This document shows, one piece after another, positions 1 to 6,533 of a stretch of 7,212 nt of DNA. The translations under genes and the position numbers were made by a program. The first letter of the stretch is position 1; each line of letters starts with the position of its first letter. Source of the stretch: Fidelibacterota bacterium. Its GTDB lineage: Bacteria > Fidelibacterota > BS150m-G59. The notes below the pieces were generated by a model that saw nothing but the letters and a program-made list of their open reading frames with translations, was not told where the DNA came from and ran no database searches. The stretch lies in contig JADHUZ010000064.1 of assembly GCA_016784265.1 (NCBI GenBank), forward strand, positions 1 through 7,212, written 5' to 3'.

Positions 1-436
1 CAATCGGCATTTCAAATGTTGCTCTGTCTGCATTTGCAAATAACCAAAATTGATGTGCGTGTTTGCTATTAGCAAACTCAGCGACTTCTTTTTCGTGGCA
101 TTCCGAACAATCTTTCGGTGTGGGATGTCGTGCAACCAACATATCGCTATTTTCGCAATAAAACGCATCGAATTCACCTTTGTTTGCCTTGTGACATTCG
201 TTACAGCCGATTCCCATTAAAGCGTGTTTGCTCTCTTCCCAAGCGTGAATTTGTTTCACGGCAACATTTTCTTTTTCGTGGCATGTGATACATTGTGCAG
301 AAGTTTTATCCACATCAATTTCATGCGCACCGTTTTTCGTTTTGTTCACTTCGTAACCGGCGACTATCATCAAAGAAACTATCATGATGACACTAAAAAA
401 TCCGATTATCCATTGTGGTGTTTTAACATTTTCCAT
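1..436 (-). CDS. Multiheme cytochrome c, hydroxylamine oxidoreductase (HAO)-like, 3'-truncated by window edge
   Basis: The first 145 residues of an exported multiheme cytochrome; the rest lies beyond the left edge. ATG at 436-434 follows an AAGGAG ribosome site 8 nt upstream. Residues about 10-28 form one hydrophobic segment, an uncleaved anchor or signal peptide. Three CxxCH heme sites follow: C49-H53 (CITCH), C78-H82 (CNECH) and C110-H114 (CSECH). The spacing and context, W66..S69.HA..G then C..CH, and HPTP..C..CH.KE...F..S.HA, resemble the octaheme HAO family, which includes ammonia-oxidiser HAO and the reductive forms of Campylobacterota. The P460-type active heme and the cross-linking Tyr that separates oxidative from reductive members are outside the window. 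It starts 16 bp after the cytochrome b stop, so it is probably in the same operon and may take electrons from the Rieske/b pair to reduce nitrite or hydroxylamine. Alternatives are octaheme nitrite or tetrathionate reductase. Cytochrome identity is certain; the subfamily is likely. Confidence 0.8.
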   Translation of the reverse strand, partial: MENVKTPQWIIGFFSVIMIVSLMIVAGYEVNKTKNGAHEIDVDKTSAQCITCHEKENVAVKQIHAWEESKHALMGIGCNECHKANKGEFDAFYCENSDMLVARHPTPKDCSECHEKEVAEFANSKHAHQFWLFANADRATFEMPI

Positions 437-452
437 TGTTTTTTCTCCTTTG

Positions 453-1487
453 TTAAATAATTGAAAAAGTTTCTAAAATTGTGAATGCAATCATAATCAC
501 AATTGCAATCATTCCGATTGTGTTTGCAATGGTCGTTCGTGTTTTAATCTTTTTGGAAAACATCGGCTCAACAAACGGCCAGAATATCATCAAAATGACG
601 GATAAACCTGTGATTGCCATTCCGAGTTTTAACGGCACCAAACGCAACAGCAAAAATACCGGAAAAAAATACCATTCCGGTTTGATGTGAAGCGGTGTAA
701 TCGCTGGGTTTGCAGGCTCCCCCAATCCGGGTGGCAAAACCACAGAAAACAGACTTAATACCGAAATCAAAAATAACGATACGACAATTATTTTGTAAAA
801 ATGCCCGGGATAAAAATCGTAATGACCTTTCTTAAATCCTTCTGGTTCAGAAATTCCGTGCATTCGCATCATCAAAATATGCACACCAATAATCAAGGTG
901 ATGACAATTGGCAAAACCCAAACATGAAGCGTATAAAAACGAGTCAGCGTATTGGCTGTAACGCCTTCACCGCCCCGAAGCATTTCCAATAAAAAACCAC
1001 CAATCAGTGGCATTTCTTTCACGAGATTAGTTCCAACTGTTGCCGCCCAAAATGAAACTTGATTGTAAGTCAGAGAATAACCTGTGAATGAAATCGTCAG
1101 TGTCAGAAACAGCAAAACAAATCCGATAATCCAATTTAGTTCACGCGGTTTTCTATATGAATGCGTGAAAAATACCCGCATCATATGCAAAAATAACGAA
1201 ATAACCATCAAATTTGCCCCCCAATGATGCACGCCACGCATCCAAAAACCGTAACGAATATCTTCGGTGATGTGCCGAACGCTCTCGAAAGCCATCTCTG
1301 TCGATGGCACAAAATAAAACGCCAGTAACATTCCTGTAATAATTTGTAGTGGAAACAAAATAAATGGCGTCGTGCCCATCGCAAGCAACCAATTTTTCAT
1401 ATGGTTTGGAATTTTCTCACCAAACAACGCTTCTTTTATTTTTCCACTTTCAACAGGAATCCGCTCGCTTATCCAAGATTTTTTCAT
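453..1487 (-). CDS. Cytochrome b of a bc/b6f-type quinol oxidase
   Basis: Membrane diheme cytochrome b of 344 residues that oxidises quinol together with a Rieske protein. Haem b ligands are visible as H87 or H88 (HHWGAN) with H101 (HMMRVFF), and H188 (HVWVLP) with H203 (HILMMRM). The second pair has 14 residues between the His, as in cytochrome b6, against 13 in mitochondrial-type cytochrome b. The quinol-site PEWY motif is at 270-273, so the b6-like and subunit-IV-like halves are joined in one chain. There are about seven or eight hydrophobic helices and no Cys at all, so no covalent haem ci of the b6f/heliobacterial type. I start at ATG 1487-1485, which overlaps the Rieske stop as ATGA and has AAAGGA 8 nt upstream. 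A GTG two codons earlier (1493) sits too close to that site. No cytochrome c1 or f gene follows; the next gene is the HAO-like cytochrome. Family assignment is firm; its electron acceptor is inferred. Confidence 0.95.
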   Translation of the reverse strand: MKKSWISERIPVESGKIKEALFGEKIPNHMKNWLLAMGTTPFILFPLQIITGMLLAFYFVPSTEMAFESVRHITEDIRYGFWMRGVHHWGANLMVISLFLHMMRVFFTHSYRKPRELNWIIGFVLLFLTLTISFTGYSLTYNQVSFWAATVGTNLVKEMPLIGGFLLEMLRGGEGVTANTLTRFYTLHVWVLPIVITLIIGVHILMMRMHGISEPEGFKKGHYDFYPGHFYKIIVVSLFLISVLSLFSVVLPPGLGEPANPAITPLHIKPEWYFFPVFLLLRLVPLKLGMAITGLSVILMIFWPFVEPMFSKKIKTRTTIANTIGMIAIVIMIAFTILETFSII

Positions 1488-1951
1488 GTCCACGATCCTT
1501 TCTTTTTATCTTCTACTTGGATATAAACAAGGTTGCCTTCTTCCAAAACATCAAATTCCGTCAATGGCGTTGGTGGTGGTCCAGAAACCACTTTCCCCGA
1601 TGGATCAAACACACCTTGGTGACACGGACAGAAAAAACGATTCTTGTTCTCTTCCCATTTAATTATGCAACCCAAATGTGTGCAAACTCCCGAAAAAACC
1701 TTGAATTTCCCATCTAAATTAATCACAAATACAGGCTTGCCTTGAATGGCTATTTCCTTCGCATTGCCAGATTGAATTTCGCTCTTTTTGCCGACAAGAT
1801 ATTTGTGATATGTTTTCTCCTTTTTTTCTGGAGAAATGAACAAAAAAATGTTTTTCAAAAATATACCAACCGCCAGGATTCCAAGCCCCAGAAAGCTAAA
1901 CTTCTTGAAAAACTCCTTTCTACTCAATTTCTCTTTGTTATCAATTGTCAT
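1484..1951 (-). CDS. Rieske [2Fe-2S] iron-sulfur protein
   Basis: A 155-residue Rieske subunit, partner of the cytochrome b encoded next. It would accept one electron from quinol at the outer face of the membrane and pass it to a c-type cytochrome. The cluster motifs are complete: C90-T-H92-LG-C95 and C108-P-C110-H111, followed by a GPPP-type Pro loop at about 124-127. The N-terminus carries SRKEFF at about 10-15, a Tat-like motif with Arg-Lys in place of Arg-Arg, then a hydrophobic stretch at about 18-39. This fits the uncleaved Tat anchor known for bacterial Rieske proteins. The second motif reads CPCHQG rather than the commoner CPCHGS. ATG 1951-1949 has AAGGGG 8-9 nt upstream. The gene starts 33 bp after napH with no terminator between, and its TGA overlaps the cytochrome b ATG by the ATGA arrangement, indicating translational coupling. 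A Rieske-type oxygenase ferredoxin is unlikely given the membrane anchor and the neighbour. Confidence 0.95.
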   Translation of the reverse strand: MTIDNKEKLSRKEFFKKFSFLGLGILAVGIFLKNIFLFISPEKKEKTYHKYLVGKKSEIQSGNAKEIAIQGKPVFVINLDGKFKVFSGVCTHLGCIIKWEENKNRFFCPCHQGVFDPSGKVVSGPPPTPLTEFDVLEEGNLVYIQVEDKKKGSWT

Positions 1952-1984
1952 CGTAATGACCCCTTCTTTTTCGTTGTGAAAATA

Positions 1985-2818
1985 TTATTTCTCCTTATTT
2001 TGAAATGTTATCGTTAACGCGTTTCCATAGTTTTGGCAAGAATCCACACAAGCAAAACAATGATTGCAGTATGGATATAAATTTTCTTTTTTTGGATTCA
2101 AATTCAACACGCAAGCATTGATACACGGACTTTCGGATAACTTTTCGCAATTGCCACACGCTACCGAATTTAATTTGATTTTAAGTGTGTTTTTGCTCAG
2201 AAACAAAGATAAAACCGCACCAACGGGACAAAAATATTTGCACCAAAACCGAGAATCAAAAACCATTTCACTCAATAATATCACAAAAATAAAAAACAAT
2301 TCAACGCCCACGATTCCACACAAAACCAAATTGGCAATATTACTCGAAATCAATCCGGGAAACGAAAAATATGTGATAATTGGAACTCCTGAAATAATAG
2401 CGAATAGCATAACTCCAGCAAAAATAAACCAATAATATTGTGGCTTGGGATTTTTCAAAGATGGTTGTGGCGTTTTGAAGATGCTACGAAGTTTTGCACC
2501 CATTTCGGATATCAAAAAATATGGACAGGCCCAACTGCAAAATACTTTCCCCAAAAATAGTGTGATAACAATTGGAATAAGCCCCGCTAAAAGTAACGGC
2601 AGAAAGACTTTTTTGGTCAGCAGAATCGTTTGCGCTACAATCGCAGGGTCTGCTATTTCCAAATTGCCAATGCTTAAACTGTAAAAATTCCCCAGCAAAA
2701 TATAAATCTCATTTTTGTTCAAGATGGGGATTAAAACAACCAAAACCAATGCACCAATTTGAGAAATTCTTCGCAAAACACCTAAGTTAGAATGAAACCA
2801 TTTTTCCAAATTGTTCAT
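1985..2818 (-). CDS. napH: NapH-like membrane ferredoxin, quinol dehydrogenase subunit
   Basis: Membrane iron-sulfur protein of 277 residues which in Nap systems oxidises menaquinol and hands electrons to NapG. Hydrophobic segments lie near 18-32, 72-92, 129-150 and 162-183. Two CxxxCP motifs typical of the NapH/NosR family sit at the membrane edge: C94-C98-P99 and C193-C197-P198. The C-terminal ferredoxin region has a normal CxxCxxCxxxC set (C251, C254, C257, C261), but the first set is stretched: C221, C224, C232, C236, with seven residues between the second and third Cys instead of two. I start at the ATG inside TGATG, where the napG stop and napH start share one base, with GAGGTGAT just upstream. 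An in-frame extension of 28 residues (to 2902) would run inside napG and does not look like NapH. NapG lies directly upstream, as in other napGH pairs. No NapC-type quinol dehydrogenase is visible in the window. Confidence 0.93.
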   Translation of the reverse strand: MNNLEKWFHSNLGVLRRISQIGALVLVVLIPILNKNEIYILLGNFYSLSIGNLEIADPAIVAQTILLTKKVFLPLLLAGLIPIVITLFLGKVFCSWACPYFLISEMGAKLRSIFKTPQPSLKNPKPQYYWFIFAGVMLFAIISGVPIITYFSFPGLISSNIANLVLCGIVGVELFFIFVILLSEMVFDSRFWCKYFCPVGAVLSLFLSKNTLKIKLNSVACGNCEKLSESPCINACVLNLNPKKENLYPYCNHCFACVDSCQNYGNALTITFQNKEK

Positions 2819-3324
2819 CAAATCACCTCGTGCGAACTCTGAATTGTGATAGCAGATGGCTCGGTTGGACATACATTTTCGCAAATTCCACACCCAACAC
2901 ATTTATCGTCATGAACAACGGGATATAATTCATTTTCTAATGTAATTGCTTCGGTATAAATGGGGCATCTTTCATAGCAGGAGCGGCAGATTATGCCATT
3001 ATATGGAAAGCATTTTAATCGGTCAATGACTGCAAGCCCCATTTTCACATCGCTTTTCTTAACTGCGGGTTGCAATGCGCCCGATGGACAAACTGGCGGA
3101 CATTCCATACAAAGATAGCACGGAACTTCTCGTGGAAAAATAAATGGTGTTCCCATTTTCAATCCTGCTTTTCCATGGGCTATTTGAATCGAACCATAAG
3201 AACAGATTTCGGCACATTTCATGCAATGAATGCAAGTTTGCAAAAATTCTTTCTCTGAAATCGCACCAGGTGGGCGAAGTGGATTTCTCCAGTTTGCTAA
3301 TGTTTTGAGCCAATTATCAAACAT
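2818..3324 (-). CDS. napG: NapG-like ferredoxin with four [4Fe-4S] clusters, no export signal
   Basis: A 168-residue four-cluster ferredoxin, the usual electron partner of NapH. Cys sets are C31/34/37/41, C69/72/75/79, C105 with C113/116/120, and C142/145/148/152, the order and spacing of NapG/MauM ferredoxins. RPPGA near residue 17-21 and the PCYLCMECP motif are typical of NapG. NapG normally begins with a twin-arginine signal; this protein begins directly at the segment just before RPPGA, with no RR and no hydrophobic stretch. The start is uncertain. I use ATG 3324-3322, although GGTGG lies a long 13 nt upstream. A TTG at 3354-3352 would add ten residues (FWGGGKHLT region) and is preceded by AAGGAT 11 nt away; neither start supplies a signal peptide. 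The TTG is in the same frame as napD, four codons after its stop. The stop overlaps the napH start. If it is really unexported, it would act on the cytoplasmic face, unlike known NapG. Confidence 0.88.
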   Translation of the reverse strand: MFDNWLKTLANWRNPLRPPGAISEKEFLQTCIHCMKCAEICSYGSIQIAHGKAGLKMGTPFIFPREVPCYLCMECPPVCPSGALQPAVKKSDVKMGLAVIDRLKCFPYNGIICRSCYERCPIYTEAITLENELYPVVHDDKCVGCGICENVCPTEPSAITIQSSHEVI

Positions 3325-3363
3325 AGTTAAATGTTTGCCACCGCCCCAAAACAATGTACGACT

Positions 3364-3612
3364 TTATCCTTCGGCTTCGTCATCTTCATAATTGACATAA
3401 GTCGGATAAACGCCAATCACTCCCGAAATTCCGTTCGTTATTGATTGGCTCAAAATTTCCAATGATTTTGGTGTGTCGCCTTCCAAAACGGCGATTATGT
3501 AATTTTGCTTGTGAATTCCGTAAGTTGTAACATTTTCAACCGTATTCAAATTGACCAGCACCTCTTGTGCTTCTTCGATATTTGTTAAAATTAAGACACC
3601 TGCGATAGGCAT
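3364..3612 (-). CDS. napD: NapD, Tat-proofreading chaperone for NapA
   Basis: A small soluble cytoplasmic protein of 82 residues, the usual NapD size. NapD binds the twin-arginine signal peptide of NapA and holds back export until the molybdenum cofactor is inserted. The N-terminal PIAGVLI beta strand, the V..YGIH..NYIIAVLEG centre and the I..I.GVIGVYPTYVNY end follow the two beta-alpha-beta halves of the NapD fold. The tail is acidic (EDDEAEG). ATG 3612-3610 has GGAGG seven bases upstream and lies inside the end of the preceding napF-like gene, overlapping it by 22 bp in another frame. This suggests coupled translation. Its place in an operon with a Tat-dependent NapA, three kilobases or less away, supports the role. 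Confidence 0.92.
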   Translation of the reverse strand: MPIAGVLILTNIEEAQEVLVNLNTVENVTTYGIHKQNYIIAVLEGDTPKSLEILSQSITNGISGVIGVYPTYVNYEDDEAEG

Positions 3613-4163
3613 ATTTTTTCCTCCATAAATTTTATTCTGATTCCAATTTTATCACTTGGACAAACTTGCACACAAACGCCACACCCGTTGCAAATATTTT
3701 CATTCACAACTGGCTTTCCTTCCGCGTCGCAATAAATCGCTTGCTCAGGAAATGGACAATTGTTAACGCAACTTCTGCAGATATGACCGTTGTATGGCAG
3801 GCAATTATTTTCGATTATTTCTGCCAATCCAAGTTTTATATTTTTTGTTTTCACAAGCGCGCCAGTGTCGCAAGATTCAATGCACGGAAAATCCTCGCAA
3901 AAATAACAGGCTTGCGTCCTTGGCTCAATAACGGGATAGCCCGCAAATTGTTCATCATCACCGTGAAAAACCCGAATTGCCTCGTGTGGGCAAACGGAAA
4001 TACAATCGTTGCATTGATTACAATTTTCCAGATAATTCTGTGCCCCCGGTGGAAAAACGACATTTTGCGTGGTTTGTTTTTCCGTCTTTTCGCTTGCAAA
4101 ACTTCCGCGTGCATTTGCAACAAACGAACTAAAAAACTCTCGACGAGAAATTGAATTGTTCAT
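3591..4163 (-). CDS. napF: NapF-like ferredoxin with four [4Fe-4S] clusters
   Basis: A 190-residue iron-sulfur protein with four clusters: C48/51/54/58, C86/89/94/98, C121 with C129/132/136, and C158/161/164/168. NapF proteins are cytoplasmic and are thought to help NapA maturation or electron supply. The N-terminus has SRREFF at residues 6-11, but no real hydrophobic core follows (FSSFVANARGSFAS), matching the vestigial SRR motif of NapF rather than a working Tat signal. It is clearly related to the NapG-like protein two genes on: both have PPGA before cluster 1 and share PYNG.ICRSC...CP around cluster 3, so they look like a duplicated pair. The segment between C89 and C94 has an extra spacing compared with NapG. 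NapG is therefore the main alternative name. The start ATG 4163-4161 has no recognisable Shine-Dalgarno sequence upstream; the 70 bp leader after napA can form a weak hairpin. The 3' end overlaps napD by 22 bp. Confidence 0.85.
   Translation of the reverse strand: MNNSISRREFFSSFVANARGSFASEKTEKQTTQNVVFPPGAQNYLENCNQCNDCISVCPHEAIRVFHGDDEQFAGYPVIEPRTQACYFCEDFPCIESCDTGALVKTKNIKLGLAEIIENNCLPYNGHICRSCVNNCPFPEQAIYCDAEGKPVVNENICNGCGVCVQVCPSDKIGIRIKFMEEKICLSQVS
3620..3624 (-). promoter_or_regulatory. Ribosome binding site of napD (GGAGG)
   Basis: A perfect GGAGG lies seven bases before the napD ATG. It is inside the last codons of the napF-like gene, which fixes the napD start and shows that ribosomes finishing napF pass directly over the napD initiation region. 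Confidence 0.85.
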
Positions 4164-4171
4164 AAAACAGT

Positions 4172-4213
4172 AAGGCAGGAACGATATGGAGAAGAAAGCA
4201 CCGCCCCCGCCTT
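4172..4213 (-). promoter_or_regulatory. Possible leader hairpin in the napA-napF gap
   Basis: On the transcribed strand AAGGCGGG (4213-4206) can pair with CCTGCCTT (4179-4172): seven Watson-Crick pairs and one G-U, with a 26-nt loop. It ends 8 nt before the napF ATG, which lacks a Shine-Dalgarno sequence. There is no T-run after the stem, so it does not look like a terminator. It could modulate napF translation or mRNA stability, or be chance pairing; the loop is long. Confidence 0.3.
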
Positions 4214-4233
4214 TTATCCTTTTATCTTACTAA

Positions 4234-6519
4234 CTATGCTTTGCGAATACGTGCTGCGGCGACTTTGTATTCTGGCTCTTTTGAACCTGGATCAAAGGCA
4301 TCAATACATAACACATTGATTGGCTTGTTTTCCCAGTGCCATGGAACAAAAATGGTTCCCTGCACAGGACGATCAATCACGCGCGCTTCAAATTGCATCG
4401 AACCACGACGAGTCTCAATAACAACTTGCTCCTTATTTTTGATACTCATATTTCGAGCATCAATCGGATTGATTTCAACATACGCATTTGGAACTGCTCT
4501 GTTCAACTCGGGTGCTGTTCCAGTCATTGTCATCGTGTGCCAATGTTCCAAAACGCGTCCTGTCGTCAAAGCCAATGGATATTCCGAATCCGTCGGCTCT
4601 GCTGGATCGTCATGAGGACGCATCCAAACAGTTGCTTTTCCGTCTTTTGCTTTTGGACCATAAAAATACATGCGACGACCTTCTTTTTTCGCCAATTCGG
4701 CAAATTTCGAATCGTAGATTGGGTCGCCCGCCATGAATCGTTTGTAAGTTCCTGGATGGTCTTCTGTCGGAACAGGCCAAGTCAAACCGCGAACTTTTTT
4801 CAATCGGTCATACGATGCACCCATCAGATTCATATCTTTGCCTTTTGTCAAACCGCGATACTCATCCCACATAATTTCGGCAGTTTCGTATTTGGCAAAT
4901 TCTTTCTCAAATCCCATTTTCTTGCCCAAATCACGCAGAATAAAAGCATCCCATTTCGCTTGACCCTGCGGAGCCACAACCAGCGGCATATATTGAGAAC
5001 GACGCTCTGTGCAACCATAAACACCTTCTTTTTCCGTCCAAAATGCGGCTGGAAGCACAACATCGGCATATTCAGTTGTCATTGTTGGATAAAATGATTC
5101 CGCAACAACGACAAATTGCTCTTTCAGGCCCTTCCAATATTTTTTCGCATTTGGAAGCGATTGTGCAGGATTTGTACACATAATGTACATTCCCTTGATT
5201 TCGCCTTCATTTAGCGCAGAAAACATTGCAATCGTGTGTTTTCCTGGTTTCGGCTGGATATTGCTTGCCGGAACGCCCCAAACTTTTGCAACTTTTGCAC
5301 GATGCGCTTCTTTGACAACCAAGTGATGTCCGGGAAGCAAATGGCACAAACCACCGCCTTCGCGAACGCCACCACAAGCATTTGGCTGTCCAGTCAGCGA
5401 AAATGAATCACTCCCCGGCACACCAATTTTACCTGTAATCAAATGCAAATTATGAACCAGATTATTTGCCCAAACACCACGTTTTCGTTGATTCAATCCC
5501 ATTGTCCAAAGCGTCATTGCTGTTTTTGCTTTGCCAAACATTCGTGCCGCTTTGATAATATCTTGCGCTGGCACACCGCTGATTTTTTCAGCAATTTCTG
5601 GTGTGTAATCATTCAAGAACTTTTTGTAAGTTTCAAAATCTTGCACACCATCACCGTTTTTCATTACCAAATGTTTTGCAATAAAATCATCATCAGCATA
5701 ACCTTCGTCAATCAGAACTTTTGCCATCGCGTTGAAAATTGCCAAATCATAACCCGGCTTCGGGAACAAGTGCAAATCAGCCACTTGATCCGTTGGCGTT
5801 TTCCGAGGATCCAAAATAACGATTTTCACATTTGGATTTCGTGTTTTATGGCGCATAATCCGTTCAAAAATAATCGGATGCGCTTCAGCAGTGTTTGAAC
5901 CCGCCAAGAAAAACAATTCCGCTTTTTCGATATCTTCATAAAGTCCCACAGGCTCATCCGCACCTAAACTACTCAAATATCCACCAACAGCACTTGCCAT
6001 ACAAAGTCGTGGATTTCCTTCTACATTATTGGTTCCAATGCAACCTTTGAAAAGTTTGTTCGCCATATAAGTTTCTTCGGTTTCGCCTTGTCCAGAACCA
6101 TAAAAAGCCAATGCGTTTCCGCCATTTGCTTTGCGGATTTCGTTGAATTTCGTTGCAACCAAATCTAAGGCTTCTTCCCAAGATGATTTTACCAATTTCC
6201 CGTTTTTGCGAATCATTGGATGATGCAGGCGAGTTTTGGAATTGACGGCTTTGTGCAGATAAAATGCTTTCACACACAGATGTCCGTTATTCACCGTATT
6301 CAACTCATCGCCTTTTATGCTGATGATTTTACCGGCTTTTTCACCAATCATTACACCGCAACCAACGCCGCAATAACGACAAACGGATTTATGCCAATTT
6401 GTGCCTCCGCTTTGATTCGCGAAAGTCATTCCTGGAAAGAGCGAAACACCAATTCCTGCCGCCGCAGATGCCGCCGCAGATGTTTTGATAAATTCTCTCC
6501 GTGTATATTTTTTACTCAT
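4234..6519 (-). CDS. napA: NapA, periplasmic nitrate reductase catalytic subunit (Mo-bis-MGD)
   Basis: Reduces nitrate to nitrite in the periplasm. The 761-residue protein starts with a Tat signal (TRREFIKTS at 6-14, a hydrophobic Ala-rich core, likely cleavage after A34). One [4Fe-4S] cluster is bound by C47, C50, C54 and C82; K84 just after it is the conserved Lys between cluster and cofactor. Molybdenum ligand Cys173 lies in RLCMASAVGGY. The molybdopterin-oxidoreductase core follows (HPIIFERIM, ILDPRKTPTDQVADLH, GQPNACGGVREGGGL, CTNPAQSLPN), and the C-terminal MGD-binding barrel includes TGRVLEHWHTMTMTG and FVPWHW. The length is close to the roughly 755 residues of the monomeric Desulfovibrio NapA and shorter than the roughly 830 of NapAB-type enzymes, which agrees with the absence of napB here. 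AGGAGGGA sits just before the ATG. It is followed by napF, napD, napG and napH. An assimilatory or formate-dehydrogenase relative is less likely because of the Tat signal, Cys ligand and nap context. Confidence 0.96.
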   Translation of the reverse strand: MSKKYTRREFIKTSAAASAAAGIGVSLFPGMTFANQSGGTNWHKSVCRYCGVGCGVMIGEKAGKIISIKGDELNTVNNGHLCVKAFYLHKAVNSKTRLHHPMIRKNGKLVKSSWEEALDLVATKFNEIRKANGGNALAFYGSGQGETEETYMANKLFKGCIGTNNVEGNPRLCMASAVGGYLSSLGADEPVGLYEDIEKAELFFLAGSNTAEAHPIIFERIMRHKTRNPNVKIVILDPRKTPTDQVADLHLFPKPGYDLAIFNAMAKVLIDEGYADDDFIAKHLVMKNGDGVQDFETYKKFLNDYTPEIAEKISGVPAQDIIKAARMFGKAKTAMTLWTMGLNQRKRGVWANNLVHNLHLITGKIGVPGSDSFSLTGQPNACGGVREGGGLCHLLPGHHLVVKEAHRAKVAKVWGVPASNIQPKPGKHTIAMFSALNEGEIKGMYIMCTNPAQSLPNAKKYWKGLKEQFVVVAESFYPTMTTEYADVVLPAAFWTEKEGVYGCTERRSQYMPLVVAPQGQAKWDAFILRDLGKKMGFEKEFAKYETAEIMWDEYRGLTKGKDMNLMGASYDRLKKVRGLTWPVPTEDHPGTYKRFMAGDPIYDSKFAELAKKEGRRMYFYGPKAKDGKATVWMRPHDDPAEPTDSEYPLALTTGRVLEHWHTMTMTGTAPELNRAVPNAYVEINPIDARNMSIKNKEQVVIETRRGSMQFEARVIDRPVQGTIFVPWHWENKPINVLCIDAFDPGSKEPEYKVAAARIRKA

Positions 6520-6533
6520 TTGTCCCTCCTGAT

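Noticed and set aside
224..460. Plus-strand open frame of 78 codons
   Set aside because: It is antisense to the HAO-like cytochrome N-terminus, whose three CxxCH sites, signal anchor and ribosome site make the minus strand the coding one.
1488..1493. GTG start two codons earlier for cytochrome b
   Set aside because: The AAAGGA site would be only about two bases from the GTG, while the ATG at 1487 has normal spacing and an ATGA overlap.
1952..1984. Possible terminator or promoter between napH and the Rieske gene
   Set aside because: The 33-bp gap has no inverted repeat with a T-run and no convincing -35/-10 pair, so I treat the genes as co-transcribed.
2819..2902. 28-residue N-terminal extension of NapH
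   Set aside because: It lies inside napG in another frame, does not resemble NapH, and the internal ATG has a GAGGTGAT site and the TGATG overlap with napG.
3666..4154. 162-codon plus-strand open frame opposite napF
   Set aside because: It is antisense to a four-cluster ferredoxin with all sixteen Cys in place; no domain or ribosome site was seen on the plus strand.
4336..5097. 253-codon open frame on the plus strand opposite napA
   Set aside because: It is a shadow of napA: Cys/His/Phe-rich with no recognisable domain, no ribosome site, and lies wholly inside a clearly conserved gene.
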